Shown here: positions 9,923 through 21,800 of the stretch, one piece after another
Layout of the letters: each line of letters starts with the position of its first letter
How positions within the stretch are numbered: the stretch's first letter is position 1
Source of the DNA: Branchiostoma floridae
Taxonomy: Eukaryota; Chordata; Leptocardii; Amphioxiformes; Branchiostomatidae
Direction: 5' to 3'
NCBI RefSeq assembly: GCF_000003815.2
Contig: NC_049997.1
Location: forward strand, 15,832,071 to 15,869,231
Length of the DNA: 37,161 bases
Position numbers and translations under genes: made by a program
Notes under the pieces: generated by a model
Seen by the model: only the letters and a program-made list of their open reading frames with translations
What the model was told of the DNA's origin: nothing
Databases searched by the model: none

Positions 9923-10048
9923 TAGGCCACGACTTGATTTGACCCTTGGTAACCCCTAACTGATGTGATTATACAAGTGAAAATTAAGGTTTGACCCCCC
10001 AAAAATTGCCTTAATTCTGAAATCTAATTGGTCAGGAAGGTTGAACAA
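9923..10048. repeat. Dispersed repeat (partner at 13456-13589)
   Basis: Shares TAGGCCA, TTGGTAA, AACTGATG, TTTGAC and TTCTGAAATCTAA.TGGTCAG.AAGGT with 13456-13589 in the same order and orientation. Confidence 0.6.
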
Positions 10049-10052
10049 ATTA

Positions 10053-10951
10053 CAGTCAAACCTGTCTATAGCGGCCACTCAAGGGACTGGTCAAAATTGG
10101 CCACTATAGAGAGGTGGCCACTATAGAGAATATGCTAATTAGTTGACCACAAGCAATAAGTTACACATGGTTTTTAGTGATCTTTATTTACATAAGACTG
10201 TTCTGTACATGTACTGCAATGATTTTTACACTATGTATTAAGAAAACAAAAGCTATAAAAAGTTTTAAATGTTTCTACAGTTCATATTGTCTGAAGAGAC
10301 GGGTATCGCCATATTTCTTTGATCTTTCGTCTTGTATCCTTTGATACTTCGCCGTACGTGTGTTCCCGCTCGCGTTCACACGCCAGATTCGCCCATTATG
10401 CTACTGTGGTACTCACAAGAAAAGTCTCGTCATTTTAGACCTGTCTCTTAATAAATGTAAGAATAAAATCCACCATAGTCTGAAGTTCATATTATTTTAT
10501 CATTGTAACATTTTATTTAGAAAGTTTTTGTGCTGTAAATTAACATAAGCGATAGTGTATTAGAACGTAACTTTAACACAATTTATCTTCGTAATATTGA
10601 TGTCGTCTATTGACCTTATATGACCTCGTTTGTCAGCGGGTATGGGTAGCGCCAGTTTACGAAGTTTTGTTTTGAAAATTAGTCAAAGAGGTTTTTAACC
10701 CGGCGTAGGGTGACGATACGGCCGCTGTATATGGCCGAACGCGTGCCGAAACATAGATCAGCGGTCCGCGTGGCCGTAATCGGCAGTGTTTTTGAACCTG
10801 CGGGACCGGAAATCGTGTGGCCGTGGCCGCGTTGGACAGGTGGCCGCTAAGCCTATTTCTTAATCATTACGAATCCAAGGGACCGACAAAAAGTGGCCAC
10901 TATGGGCAGGTGGCCGGTATGCAAAGGTGGCCGCTAATACAGGTTTGACTA
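10053..10951. mobile_element. Non-autonomous TIR element with GGCCACTAT termini, 0.9 kb
   Basis: The left end CAGTCAAACCTGTCTATAG and right end CTAATACAGGTTTGACT are inverted copies. Both subterminal regions carry several GGCCACTAT and GTGGCCGCTA words. The interior has only a 62-codon frame without recognisable motifs. A DNA-transposon relic of undetermined superfamily. Confidence 0.75.
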
Positions 10952-11162
10952 TACTGTAAATGCAGAAACTTTCGCGGCGGTTTAATGTTCGCAGTTTTCG
11001 CGGTGGCCGCTTCACCGCGAACTCAAAACCACCGCGAACATTTTTCCATGGAAGTAAAAGACTACAGTGCATGGTGCTACCGCGAACTTAAAACCACCGC
11101 GAAAAGTCCTTTTTCCCGCTACCGCAAAATTGAATCCCCGCGAACTTAGATGCATTTTAGTA
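10952..11162. mobile_element. Palindromic MITE with CGCGGTGGTTT words (copy 1)
   Basis: TACTGTAAATGCAGAAACTT at the left is inverted at the right as AAGTTCGCGG ... AAAATGCAT complement (ending TTTTAGTA). The interior alternates TTCGCGG and CCGCGAA blocks. It abuts the preceding TIR element exactly. A second copy, inverted and truncated, is at 23371-23502. Confidence 0.8.
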
Positions 11163-12671
11163 CCAAACACACAAAATATGGTATGTAAGAATTGCCATGA
11201 GGAAGATGACAGACGGTTACCCAGACGTCGGATGTATATTGTACATAGATCTCCATTGTGAATAAAAGCCTTTTTATCCAGCAATTTATGGTGCAATAAT
11301 CGAAATTAAGAGATCATCTTATTGTTATCGTAATAAAATGTGATACATACCGTGATGTGCATTATCGTTAGGAAATGAATATTTTACAATCATACTATAT
11401 AGTAATAACGTAGCCGTAGGTCAAAAAAATAATCAGTATATAGTATATAGGCCGTGATATCCTAGCATCAAGATCGAGACTAAAAGTCTTTGATCCATGG
11501 AACAAAAAAATGCCAATTTTGTGAATCAATGGAAATGATTATGCATAACCATAATTATGTGTTGCGGCTTTTTTTCTGTTTTCAGATAGCATGTCAGTTA
11601 TGATTGTATCCGGTTTCTTAAAGTCCCCGTACAAAAATCACAATCACAATAGAAAGCCAGAAATGTATTTGTGCATTGCTATTTTGGATCGGTAGGTTTT
11701 TTACCTTTTCAAAAAGGTGCTATGTATCTGGGCATAACTTTTGCCATAATTTTATCATAAGATTGTATGGTGATTATTTTAAAAGGTAACATTTTCAAAA
11801 GCGTAGAGTTTTATCTTATAATTATGATTGCGATTTTCCCCTGCACTAGTTATAATTTGCACTGAAAGAATTCGAAGAAAAAAAGATTGGGAGTGTAATA
11901 TTCTGCATTTGCTCGCAAATGTTTGCTTTCTTGTTTTCTGTTTTCGGCACTAACCGAATACTTGTTACATTTTGACAGTTTGATGGTGAGCTAAAACCCG
12001 ATCAATACTTTGTGTATACCTATATCGTGCGTTTGGACGTAGTTGGTCATAGTTTGTTTACAATTTCCGATTCAGTGGTTCTCTATTAATTCACATATAA
12101 GCACACAACAAGACTCAGATTTGTTTCTGTTGATTTTTCCATAATTTTGTTAGGTATAATTATATTCTCTATGATCCCCATGATGAACAATGTGGCGAAT
12201 TGTCTATATATTTATGTCTTGAAGACAACTGCTTACCTTATAAGGTATCATTACGCAGTGACCTTTGTAGAGGTCAATGGTATTCGTAGGTCGTGGTATT
12301 TGAGCATATTTGCAAAAGAAGACAAAGAGATTACCATTTTGTCATAACACATAGTACTCGACGTAGCGCTTATGATATTATCTTCTTGTCGTTAATAGTT
12401 TGTTCCTTTATAAAACTTTGAAAAAATATGAGTGGAGGTCAGAAGTTGGTGATAGCGCTCTTCCAACAAGCTCGGGGCTACTGAACTCTTTTATCCACAG
12501 AACAAAGAAATTACCGACGATTGACGTAATAATTTCAAGCCTGAAGGTGTAGCTATTGTTATCGACTGCGCACATCTGAATTAGAACCTCAGCCGTACGG
12601 TCGTCACTTGACCGTTATACAGTACTTGCTTGAGATCGGAGAGAAAAGACACAGAAGATCTAAAAGAAACC
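11163..12671. other. AT-rich region upstream of the BRICHOS gene
   Basis: No exon is recognised. The last 100 bases (GGAGAGAAAAGACACAGAAG) are probably 5' untranslated sequence of the gene that starts at 12672; no TATA box is evident. TGACC(T)...AGGTCA half-sites at 12260 form an everted pair, of doubtful meaning. Confidence 0.45.
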
Positions 12672-12695
12672 ATGGATCCGAAAGCTGACTTCAAA
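12672..12695 (+). CDS. BRICHOS gene, exon 1
   Basis: Eight codons, MDPKADFK, ending TTCAAA followed by GTAAGT (a consensus donor), phase 0. The leader is purine-rich. The short, charged N-terminus is not a signal peptide. Confidence 0.6.
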
Positions 12696-14844
12696 GTAAG
12701 TGTACTTGTTTTTCAGTATTGCGTCACAACTGACGCCTTCAGCCCGTTTTTGTAGTCAGTTGGGCATTGTTGAATCACAGACTACTAGAATTACTGACGA
12801 GTTCACAAAATCTGTATGACAGCCTATACCTAGCCTACACATAGACTTCACAAATAAATATATTCTAAAGGATCTCCAAGCAACTAATCTGCAATTTTGA
12901 AGCTTCCAGTTTAGACTGAAGTAATGAGACAAAGTTATCTTAGACTTAAGTTGTTGTTTTCCTCAAAGATAGGAAATTTTAAAAAGGGCGTGTACACATA
13001 TCCGTTGCCGCCATTGATACACTGCCGTTGAGGGAAGGAACTTGCGAAAAATCAAAATATCGGGAAGAAGCCTTGTTTTATGATAGCGTAAAATAGTGTA
13101 AGACAAGGGTAAATGGTGTTATGAGCATTGAGTTGTTTGAACCATCGTCTAAAAGACAATATCAACTAACTGTCTGTCATGAAAAATTAGTGTTGTACTG
13201 TTGTTGACATGTACAGATAGAGGCCAATGACCTGAAAACTAGAAAGACCAGGTGCCAGCCTCGTTTCAAGATCACTCTGGGATTGGCTGTCACTTTGCTG
13301 CATGTGACCTGCGCAGTGGCGGCTGGTGGGTTGATGACGCACTTCCGGGGAAGAAGCGGAAACAAATGGGTACAACCTTTTCCGTGGTTGTTTCTTTCTT
13401 TGTCTCCCCCCCCCCCCAATAAAAGTTTGTGGAAGGCTATTTCGGTTTTTCTACGTTAGGCCATGTTGATTTAATTATATGGATGACATCCTTTGGTAAT
13501 CCAAAACTGATGCGAGCGTGCAAATAAAAACATGTTTGACAAAAAAGTTGACTTCATTCTGAAATCTAAGTGGTCAGAAAGGTAGAACATATGACTGAAC
13601 ACACAGAATATGGTATACCGAACAATAGATTATTCATTTTTGTTCTTTCACATATTCTTTGACCTTGGAATGTTCTTTGAAATTAGTATACGTTTTAATT
13701 ACAATACCTTGGGCATGACTTTGAATTTGAAACGATACTACTTATTTGTGGCTTATTGTTATGGAAAACCTGTTTCATTTTGCTCAAAAGTTGTTGTTGT
13801 TGTACACGCAGTTCACCATTAAGGCCTCCGTGGGCGGACAGACGTTCACAGAGGAGGTAGAAGTGGACCGGGAAAACGGTATGGTGGTGTACCGTGATGA
13901 CGTCAACAATAAAGATGGGGAGGTCATGCAAACTGAAGAGGTAATGGAGAAAAAAAAAACTTAAGCCATCAGTTTATCCAGTGCTGTGTTTGTTTAAAAG
14001 TCATTTATTTTTAGAAGGGTCTTATAAATCAAATTATACAACAAAATTAATGGCACAACGAAATATTACGTAATTGGAAAAATTCTACATTGCCAAACAT
14101 GGACTTTGGACATATATCAATTTGCAGTGTTATGCTATCGTTTCTTCGTAATAGGACTAGTAGACAGCATATGCATGGTTGTCTTTGTTACATGGGTTAT
14201 CTGTGCTCTACCACAGAGGTAACTGTTACCTGTTAGAGGACAGAAAGAACAACCAGACAAGCAACTTTGATATTGACGAGGTAGAAGCTGCGATGGTGTA
14301 TTTAGCTGTACGTATTTCAATATTAGCAAAGCGTTGTTTGTGTGTGGTTTTATGTCTTATCATGCTACCGACATCTAATAGCAACAAACGATAATGGCTC
14401 ATAATATCTAATTTTTATCATCATTTACTAACAGTTATTTTCTTAAATTCTTTTGCAATAAATGCTTTCGATTGGTAAACAAAAAAGTTGGTATGCGTCA
14501 GACGAAAATAAAACGAAAAGAACAACGATAAAGGCTTTCAAATAGCTGGGATTTTGCGTTCTTCCTCTATTGACCACGTATTAATTAATATTACCTTCTT
14601 AAATATTATAACACAAACATATTCTTCCCGTACACCTTCTTGGAAAACCAATGTCAAAAAGGAGAATTTGTAGTCTTAATTCAGCTTTTTTTGACAGGAT
14701 GCCAGTGACGTACCAAGTTTTGACGTTGACCGAGTAATCTTCGTAAACCGGTCAGTTCCGGTAAGCCCTGAAGATGACGTCATCCTTCGTTCACAACTGC
14801 CACCTGTGTGTCGTGACATCACACTGTACCGTGTCCTTGAGTAG
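12672..14844 (+). CDS. Small BRICHOS-domain protein (4 exons, one frame discrepancy)
   Basis: Exons at 12672-12695, 13812-13940, about 14217-14307 and 14698-14844 (TAG stop) are bounded by GT/AG sites. The start has a strong context (GAAACCATGG). The product, about 130 residues, matches the BRICHOS pattern: an acidic strand VEVDRENGMVVYRDD (usual position of the conserved Asp), the first Cys in GNCYLLED, and the second Cys in PPVCRDITLYRVLE at the very C-terminus, as in pro-surfactant protein C and gastrokines. BRICHOS domains chaperone aggregation-prone segments in secretory proteins. Two oddities: no signal peptide or membrane anchor precedes the domain, and exon 2 ends in phase 0 while the AG acceptors at 14216 or 14218 do not restore frame for exon 3. 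A missed mini-exon, sequence indel or decayed gene could explain this. Confidence 0.62.
13456..13589. repeat. Dispersed repeat inside BRICHOS intron 1
   Basis: Partner of 9923-10048, same orientation; shared words are TTGGTAA, AACTGATG and TTCTGAAATCTAA. A C-run of ten at 13407 lies just upstream. Confidence 0.6.
13812..13940 (+). CDS. BRICHOS gene, exon 2
   Basis: A T-rich tract and ACACGCAG acceptor precede 43 codons beginning FTIKASVGG and ending MQTEE; donor GAG/GTAATG. The open frame extends 5' through a hydrophobic stretch (KLLLLYT from an ATG at 13746), so an alternative first exon with a signal-like N-terminus is possible. Confidence 0.7.
14217..14307 (+). CDS. BRICHOS gene, exon 3
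   Basis: Carries GNCYLLEDRKNN and ends MVYLA with donor GCT/GTACGT, phase 0 into exon 4. The best acceptor is CTACCACAG at 14216, but it leaves one base before the GGT codon, which is out of phase with exon 2. Confidence 0.65.
14698..14844 (+). CDS. BRICHOS gene, terminal exon
   Basis: The acceptor TTTTTTGACAG is followed by 48 codons and TAG. It contains FDVDRVIFVNRSVP and the C-terminal PPVCRDITLYRVLE, which matches the closing Cys-x-x-x-x-L-Y strand of BRICHOS domains. Confidence 0.75.
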   Translation, partial: DASDVPSFDVDRVIFVNRSVPVSPEDDVILRSQLPPVCRDITLYRVLE

Positions 14845-16550
14845 AACGCTCGAGGTAATGGGTAACTTTCGGTATTTAGACTGCCTATTTTTAACAATGG
14901 GAAACCTGGCAGAAAGACGCTGTCGAAAATCACCTACCTGAGTTTAAGAACATAAAAAACTCACATTGGCATGGTTGTCCGGCCTCTGAAGAGTAATTTA
15001 ACGACATAAAAAAGAGGAAAAAAAATTACGGCGGAATTACATCATACGCCATCAAAACATAGGTCGTGACCTTTTCACCCCTTTTCACTACCTGTGAACA
15101 ACACCAAAACACCTAACTTCTAAGACCCACTGCAACCACAAATATCACTAAAAATCTGTTTTTTCAACACAATATAGAAGCAACAACCCTTACCTATAAT
15201 ATGCACCTCCAAAATTCAAACATATTCCAAGAAAAACATTTCTACAGCCACTTTGGCCAAGGCTACCTAAGCATTCTGAATAGGCTGAAACTGGGTCATC
15301 TGCGCAACCAAATACTGAAATTTGCCCTAATTTAGCATCATAAGAATCATGCCTGGATCAGTACTGAACAGTTAGTAATTCTAGATTACAGTTCATACAG
15401 ACCTCAGTGCAACAATAAGTTTGCAATACGATGTTTGGAATTCATTTACAAATTTGTCGAATGATTGACATAACAGGTGACTATCACCTTTTCAAGATGT
15501 CAACCCGGAGACCAGACTGTAAGGATTGATTCACTCACACCGGGAAGCCCCCCCCCCCTACTATTTTCGATAATTGTGGTGGGTCCTTGGAGTGGAGACC
15601 GTCTCAACCAAAAGCCAACCATTTTACCCTAAAACGCTTGATAATCTTTACTTGCAGCATTGCTCTTATTTAATGTAATTTTAATGTATTTTTCAAGAAA
15701 AAAGAACTACTGTAAACTTGTTTCAATTTCCAGATAATTTTGGGAGAGAAAGCAAAGATGAAGTGAAAATGGAGACATCCCGAAGCCGCATCAACCGGAA
15801 CATACCTATAGCTATCGAGTCAGGAGGGCCATGCCATGACAGCACGACTGGGTGTATAAGGATTATTGAGGTCCAGGTTTTGCAAGATATAAGTCGTTCT
15901 CGACTTTGTCGACGTGCGATCCGGATGATGTGTTTTTACATGTTCAGGAGCATCATGATAATTCATTAATACGGTAATTTTCAAGAGAAAATTGTACTTT
16001 TCCGAATTGAAAGTCTTTTTCAATTAGAAGCGCAATCTACAGCTTGTCTAGAAGTCAATTAGAATCATAAGTATTTAATGTAAATGGCTTCGTTTAATAT
16101 CAGTTCCTCTTGCAAAACAGTTTCGTTTGGTTCTGTGTCTAAGATTCCTACCTTTTCCGATGTAGCTAAGTTCAGAGGTTGATGAACTTAGAAGTTTGTG
16201 TCCAAGGAATCCATCTTAAGTGTTTATTCAGTCTTTCCAATGTAGCTTATCTTGCACGAGTCCTTGATTTTCTTTTACAGTTGCACTGAATGTGAAACAA
16301 GCGTACGACTCTTCACTGTGTAATTGAACTCTACTAACTAAGATGTTACGTGGTCCTCTTGTTTTGAAGCAGGTCTTGATCCTGTGTGATGTTAATAATA
16401 TAAGATCAACCTAAGACCTTATGGACACCCTTTCATACTCAGCATGACAACAACGTACCAGTTGTTTTTACACACGTTCTTCTGTATCTAATCCTGGTTT
16501 AATGCAACGTTGCAGTGACTTTTTGGTGTGTGGACCATTTCTGTGCAAAG
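14845..16550. other. No supported gene; region after the BRICHOS stop
   Basis: An 83-codon frame at 15718-15969 follows an acceptor-like CAATTTCCAG and ends in a Cys/Arg-rich stretch. It has no donor partner or domain and is not called. A C-run lies at 15547. No polyadenylation signal close to the stop is obvious. Confidence 0.45.
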
Positions 16551-17510
16551 TTAACCCTATTCAGACCGGGCTTTTTTGGTCATCCCTGGAGGGGGGGGGG
16601 GTGGTGGCTTTTGAGGCCAGCCCTTTCAGACACCTGTAATTCTAAAACGAATTATCGTATGGCCACCAAAAGTTTAGAGAATGATATGGACATAATATCT
16701 GACATTAATATGACGTTTAACGCAACAGTGACGTAATATGACGTAATCATAACGTCATCAATTTGACTTGATTGGCTGGAACCGTGAAATGGGGGTATTC
16801 CCAGAAAACATCAATGTATGCTACAAAAATGTAACAGCAAGTACAATAACAGAACAATAATGTTTATTACGACTTATGTTGCCAATAACAACATCGATGA
16901 CGTCAAAATAGCGTCATAAAATGACGTCATGCACATATATAAGATACCAGTACTAGTGGGGCTCCGCCATCTTATATCCACCTCCTTGAATTTTCGATAA
17001 ATAATCGCAAAAGACAACGGAAATAGACTGGGGAAACGTCCATTTAATCGTTTTTTGATGAAAAAATACCAGGTAGTTACAACTTATTAGGGATAATAAG
17101 ATAGTTATTGTAGATCTGGCCATACGGTCCGCCATCTTGGATTTTGGTCACGTGACGTCATCACATTAGCATAATTTATGCATAATTGATTATGAAAGAT
17201 ATTCTAGATAACATAAGATTTTATTTATGTAAGCAAATAGCAATAATATCGTAAATAAACGTGAAAAATACATTGTTAGAACCGAAATTAGCGATTTTCG
17301 TCAAAAGTGCCTGTCAACGGACGGTTGCCATGGCAACAGGAAAAAAATGGAATTTTTTTTCAAACATTGTGAAATTGTTCCTAACTAAACTTTAGGAAAA
17401 CTCACCAAGTTTGGTGGCTCTAGCGTAAGCCGTTCTGGCGTTACAGGACATCAAAGTAGGCGCGGGCCTCAAAAGCCCCCCCCCCCCCCCCCCGGTCTGA
17501 ATAGGGTTAA
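16551..17510. mobile_element. TTAA-flanked TIR element carrying CRE, YY1-like and X-box sites (copy A)
   Basis: The ends read TTAA-CCCTATTCAGACCGG and CCGGTCTGAATAGGG-TTAA, a perfect inverted pair of 15 bases with a TTAA duplication, which is the piggyBac signature. Subterminal G/C runs and GGCTTTTGAGGCC words are also inverted. The interior has TGACGTCA at 16898, 16922 and 17153, CCGCCATCTT at 16964 and 17129, and GTTGCCATGGCAAC at 17324-17337. No transposase frame, so non-autonomous. Confidence 0.85.
16898..16974 (+). promoter_or_regulatory. Promoter-like cluster: two CREs, TATA box, YY1/initiator
   Basis: TGACGTCA at 16898-16905 and 16922-16929, TATATAAG at 16936-16943, and CCGCCATCTT at 16964-16973. 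The YY1-type motif starts about 28 bases after the TATA box, where a transcription start would fall. No obvious coding sequence follows. Motif evidence only. Confidence 0.45.
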
Positions 17511-17696
17511 ATTAGACACTATCCTCCGTGTACCATCGTAAGGCAACAGCAAGTAGATTTTATGGATGACATCCGCGCGCTCATTATATTTCAGCCATAC
17601 CATAGGTATGGTGAAATATATTGTATTCGTAATGTTTCTTCTTTTTTCTCCTGTCAAATTTTCAAATTGATTCATCTCCGCCGTTCCTGGACCGCT

Positions 17697-18804
17697 CAGG
17701 CAGTTTAAGGCCAGTGACAATTTTGGTCGAACATGAAATTCGAACCACTGCGTGACCGCATGTGACCCCGCCGGACCGGGACGTTCAGTTTAGAGAGGTC
17801 CAATGTCAGTATCTAATGTTACATTGCGAAAACAGGAACTTACGATGTATGGGTCACACTAACTACCTTTCTTAAGACTTATTAAGGTTGAATGTTGAAG
17901 ATATTGATCTAGTATTTATCAAATATTGACATAACTAGATGCGGTAAACAAAAAGGGCCCCCGATAGAGCCGCTTATGGTACCGTCCGAACGTTCGAACA
18001 CGCGTTCGGATCCCCCGGGTATGGAGTGGCGGGAAACAGCGGGGCGTTCATACTTCAAGGAAACAGCAAAATAATGCTAAAAATCGATATTTATGGCCTA
18101 AAATGATTGTATGGCCGTTGACTGATGCCTTATATGGCTAACTGCTTGCGAAATTTCGCATTGATACAGCCGCGATTTAACAGATACAGACATAAAACAT
18201 TCATGTTTTACCATCGGTTAACACGTTACGTACAGTGAAACATATCTTACTTTGGCGCAGTTCTTGTTGGGTAAGTAGTGTTTCATCGGCTGCTGCCCAC
18301 ATCAGGATACCGGTTATATGACGAGTTTTTAGCAGATTTACGTTCATTAAACCTTAGACCTTCGGAAATCAAGCGGGCCTTCTTGCAACATCTTTGATTT
18401 CGGTGGCTGTGTTACTATTTGTCCAAAAAATACCCCAAAATTGTCAAAAAACTCTGTTTTTGCCCCAAAATGAAGCCTTACCGATGTATAGCGGCAAAAG
18501 GCCCGGGCACATTAGATATCACAGAGATATAATCTGTTACTCCAGAAAATATGACTCTGTTAGACAGTCATTTCATAATGGGCACAGACCCATTTTAATA
18601 GCATCCCTATTTCTTTAACCAAAAATTGATTTTTTTAACCCAAAATATTCAAGATGCAGTATTTTCTTGTCAACATATTTTGAATATTGGAGAATTACGT
18701 CAACTGGCCAAATTTTGTTGAAAACTGATGGTTACATCGAAAGTTACGGCTATATAACTGCTCCACTGGAGAATCTGCGAGTGTCACAAGCCTTAAACTG
18801 CCTG
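17697..18804. mobile_element. TIR element with CAGGCAGTTTAAGG ends, 1.1 kb
   Basis: CAGGCAGTTTAAGG at 17697 is exactly inverted as CCTTAAACTGCCTG ending at 18804, with GTGACA also matched further in. The interior has no transposase-like frame. The right end abuts the satellite array. A weaker form of this terminus (TGGCAGTTTAAGGG) occurs near 3409. Confidence 0.7.
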
Positions 18805-21800
18805 AATAACTTTTCTACATACGACTGAAGGCTCATCTGGGGGGTAACCGCTAACCGCTAAGCAAACCCTTCGGTAACCGCAGAAAAGCGACTCCATACG
18901 ATCGGACTTACGAAATTTCAGACAAAGTGTGCGTTGCTTTCAACACTTGAATATCATTGTAAAACCCGTCGGCAGAAGGTAGAAAGTTATTTGAGCACCC
19001 AAAATTACTTTGTAACTTTTCTACATACGACTGAAGGCTCACCTGGGGGGTAACCGCTAACCGCTAAACGAACCCTTCGGTAACCGCAGAAAAGCGACTC
19101 CATACGATCGGACTTACGAAATTTCAGACAAAGTGTGTGTTGCTTTCAACACTTGAATATCATTGTAAAACCCGTCGGCAGAAGGAAGAAAGTTATTTGA
19201 GCACCCAAAATTACTTTGTGACTTTTCTACATACGACTGAAGGCTCACCTGGGGGGTAACTGCTAACCGCTAAGCGAACCTTTCGGTAACCGCAAAAAAA
19301 GCGACCCCATACGATCGGACTTACGAAATTTCAGACAAAGTGTGCGTTACTTTCAACACTTGAATATCATAGTAAAACCCGTGGGCAGAAGGTAGAAAGT
19401 TATTTGAGTACACAAAATTACTTTGTAACTTTTCTACATACGGCTGAAGGCTCATGGGGGGGGGGGGGGGTAACCGCTAGCCGATAAGCGAACCCTTCGC
19501 AAAAAAACGACCCCATACGATCAGACTTAAGAAATTTCAGACAAAGTGTGCGTTACTTTCAACACTTGAATATCATATTAAAACCCGTGGACAGAAAGTA
19601 GAAAGTTATTTGAGTACCCAAAATTACTTTGTAACTTTTCTACATACGACTGAAAGCTCACCTGCGGGGTAACCGCTAACCGCTAAGCGAACCCTTCAGT
19701 AACCGCAAAAAAGCGACCCCATACGATCGGACTTACGAAATTTCAAACAAAGTGTGCGTTACTTTCAACACTTGAATATCATAGTAAAACCCATGGGCAG
19801 AAGTTAGAAAGTTATTTGAGTACCCAAAATTACTTTGTAACTTTTCTACATACGACTGAAGGCTCACCTGGGGGGTAACCGCTAACCGCTAAGCGAACCC
19901 TTCTGTAACCGAAAAAAGCGACCACATACGATCGGACTTACGAAATTTCAGACAAAGTGTGCGTTACTTTCAGCACTTGAATATCATATTAAAACCCGTG
20001 GACAGAAAGTAGAAAGTTATTTGAGTACCCAAAATTACTTTGTAACTTTTCTACATACGACTGAAAGCTCACCTGCGGGGTAACCGCTAACCGCTAAGCG
20101 AACCCTTCAGTAACCGCAAAAAAGCGACCCCATACGATCGGACTTACGAAATTTCAAACAAAGTGTGCGTTACTTTCAACACTTGAATATCATAGTAAAA
20201 CCCATGGGCAGAAGTTAGAAAGTTATTTGAGTACCCAAAATTACTTTGTAACTTTTCTACATACGACTGAAGGCTCACCTGGGGGGTAACCGCTAACCGC
20301 TAAGCGAACCCTTCTGTAACCGAAAAAAGCGACCACATACGATCGGACTTACGAAATTTCAGACAAAGTGTGCGTTACTTTCAGCACTTGAATATCTTAG
20401 TAAAACCCGTGGGCAGAAGGTAGAAAGTTATTTGAGTATACAAAATTACTTATTAACTTTTCTACATACGACTGAAGGCTCACCTGCGGGTTAACCGCTA
20501 ACCGCTAAGCGAACCCTTCGGTAACAGCAAAAAAGCGATCTCATACGATCGGACTTACGAAATTTCAGACAAAGTGTGCGTTACTTTCAACACTTGAATA
20601 TCATAGTAAAACCTGTGGGCAGAAGGTAGAAAGTTATTTGAGTACCCAAAATTACTTTATAACTTTTTTACATACGACTGAAGGCTCACCTGGGGGGTAA
20701 CCGCTAACCGCTAAGCGAACCGCAAAAAAGCGATCCCATACGATCGGACTTACGAAATTTCAGACAAAGTGTGCGTTACTTTCAGCACTTGAACATCTTA
20801 ATAAAACCCGTGGTCAGAAGGTAGAAAGTTATTTGAGTATACAGAATTACTTGATAACTTTTCTACATACGACTGAAGGCTCACCTGGGGGTAACCGGTA
20901 GCCGCTAAGCGAACCCTTCGGTAACCGCAAAAAAGCGACCCCATACGATCGGACTTACGAAATTTCAGACAAAGTGTGCGTTACTTTAACACTTGAATAT
21001 CATAGTAAAACCCGTGGGCAGAAGGTAGAAAGTTATTTGAGTACCCAAAATTAATTGATAACTTTTCCACATACAACTGTAGGCTCGCCTGGGGGGTAAC
21101 CGTTAACCGCTAAGCGAACCCTTCGGTAACCGCAAAAAAGCTACGTCATACCATCGGAATTACGAAATTTCAGACAAAGTGTGCGTTACTTTCAACACTT
21201 GAATATCATAGTAAAACCCGTGGGCAGAAGGTAGAAAGTTATTTGAGTACACAAAATTACTTTGTAACTTTTCTACATACGACTGAAAGCTCACCTGCGG
21301 GGTAACCGCTAACCGCTAAGCGAGCCCTTCAGTAACCGCAAAAAACGACCCCATACGATCGGACTTACCAAATTTCAAACAAAGTGTGCGTTACAAACAA
21401 CACTTGAATATCATAGTAAAACCCGTGGGCAGAAGTTAGAAAGTTATTTGAGTACCCAAAATTATTATGTAACTTTTCTACATACGACTGAAGGCTCACC
21501 TGGGGGTAACCGGTAGCCGCTAAGCGAACCCTTCGGTAACCGCATAAAAGCGACTCCATACGATCGGACATACGAAATTTCAGACAAAGTGTGCGTTGCT
21601 TTCAACACTTGAATATCATAGTAAATCCCGTGGGCAGAAGGTAGAAAGTTTTTTGAGTATACAAAATTACTTATTAACTTTTCTACATACGACTGAAGGC
21701 TCACCTGGGGGTAACCGGTAGCCGCTAAGCGAACCCTTCGGTAACCGCAAAAAAGCGACCCCATATACGATTGGACATACGAAATTTCAGACAAAGTGTG

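Noticed and set aside
12258-12277. Everted TGACCT/AGGTCA half-sites as a nuclear-receptor element
   Set aside because: Single occurrence of a short motif in AT-rich DNA, no supporting context.
15718-15969. 83-codon frame ending in a Cys/Arg-rich stretch, considered as an alternative 3' exon or cationic peptide of the BRICHOS gene
   Set aside because: The BRICHOS frame already closes at 14844, no donor joins it to this segment, and the peptide resemblance is too weak.
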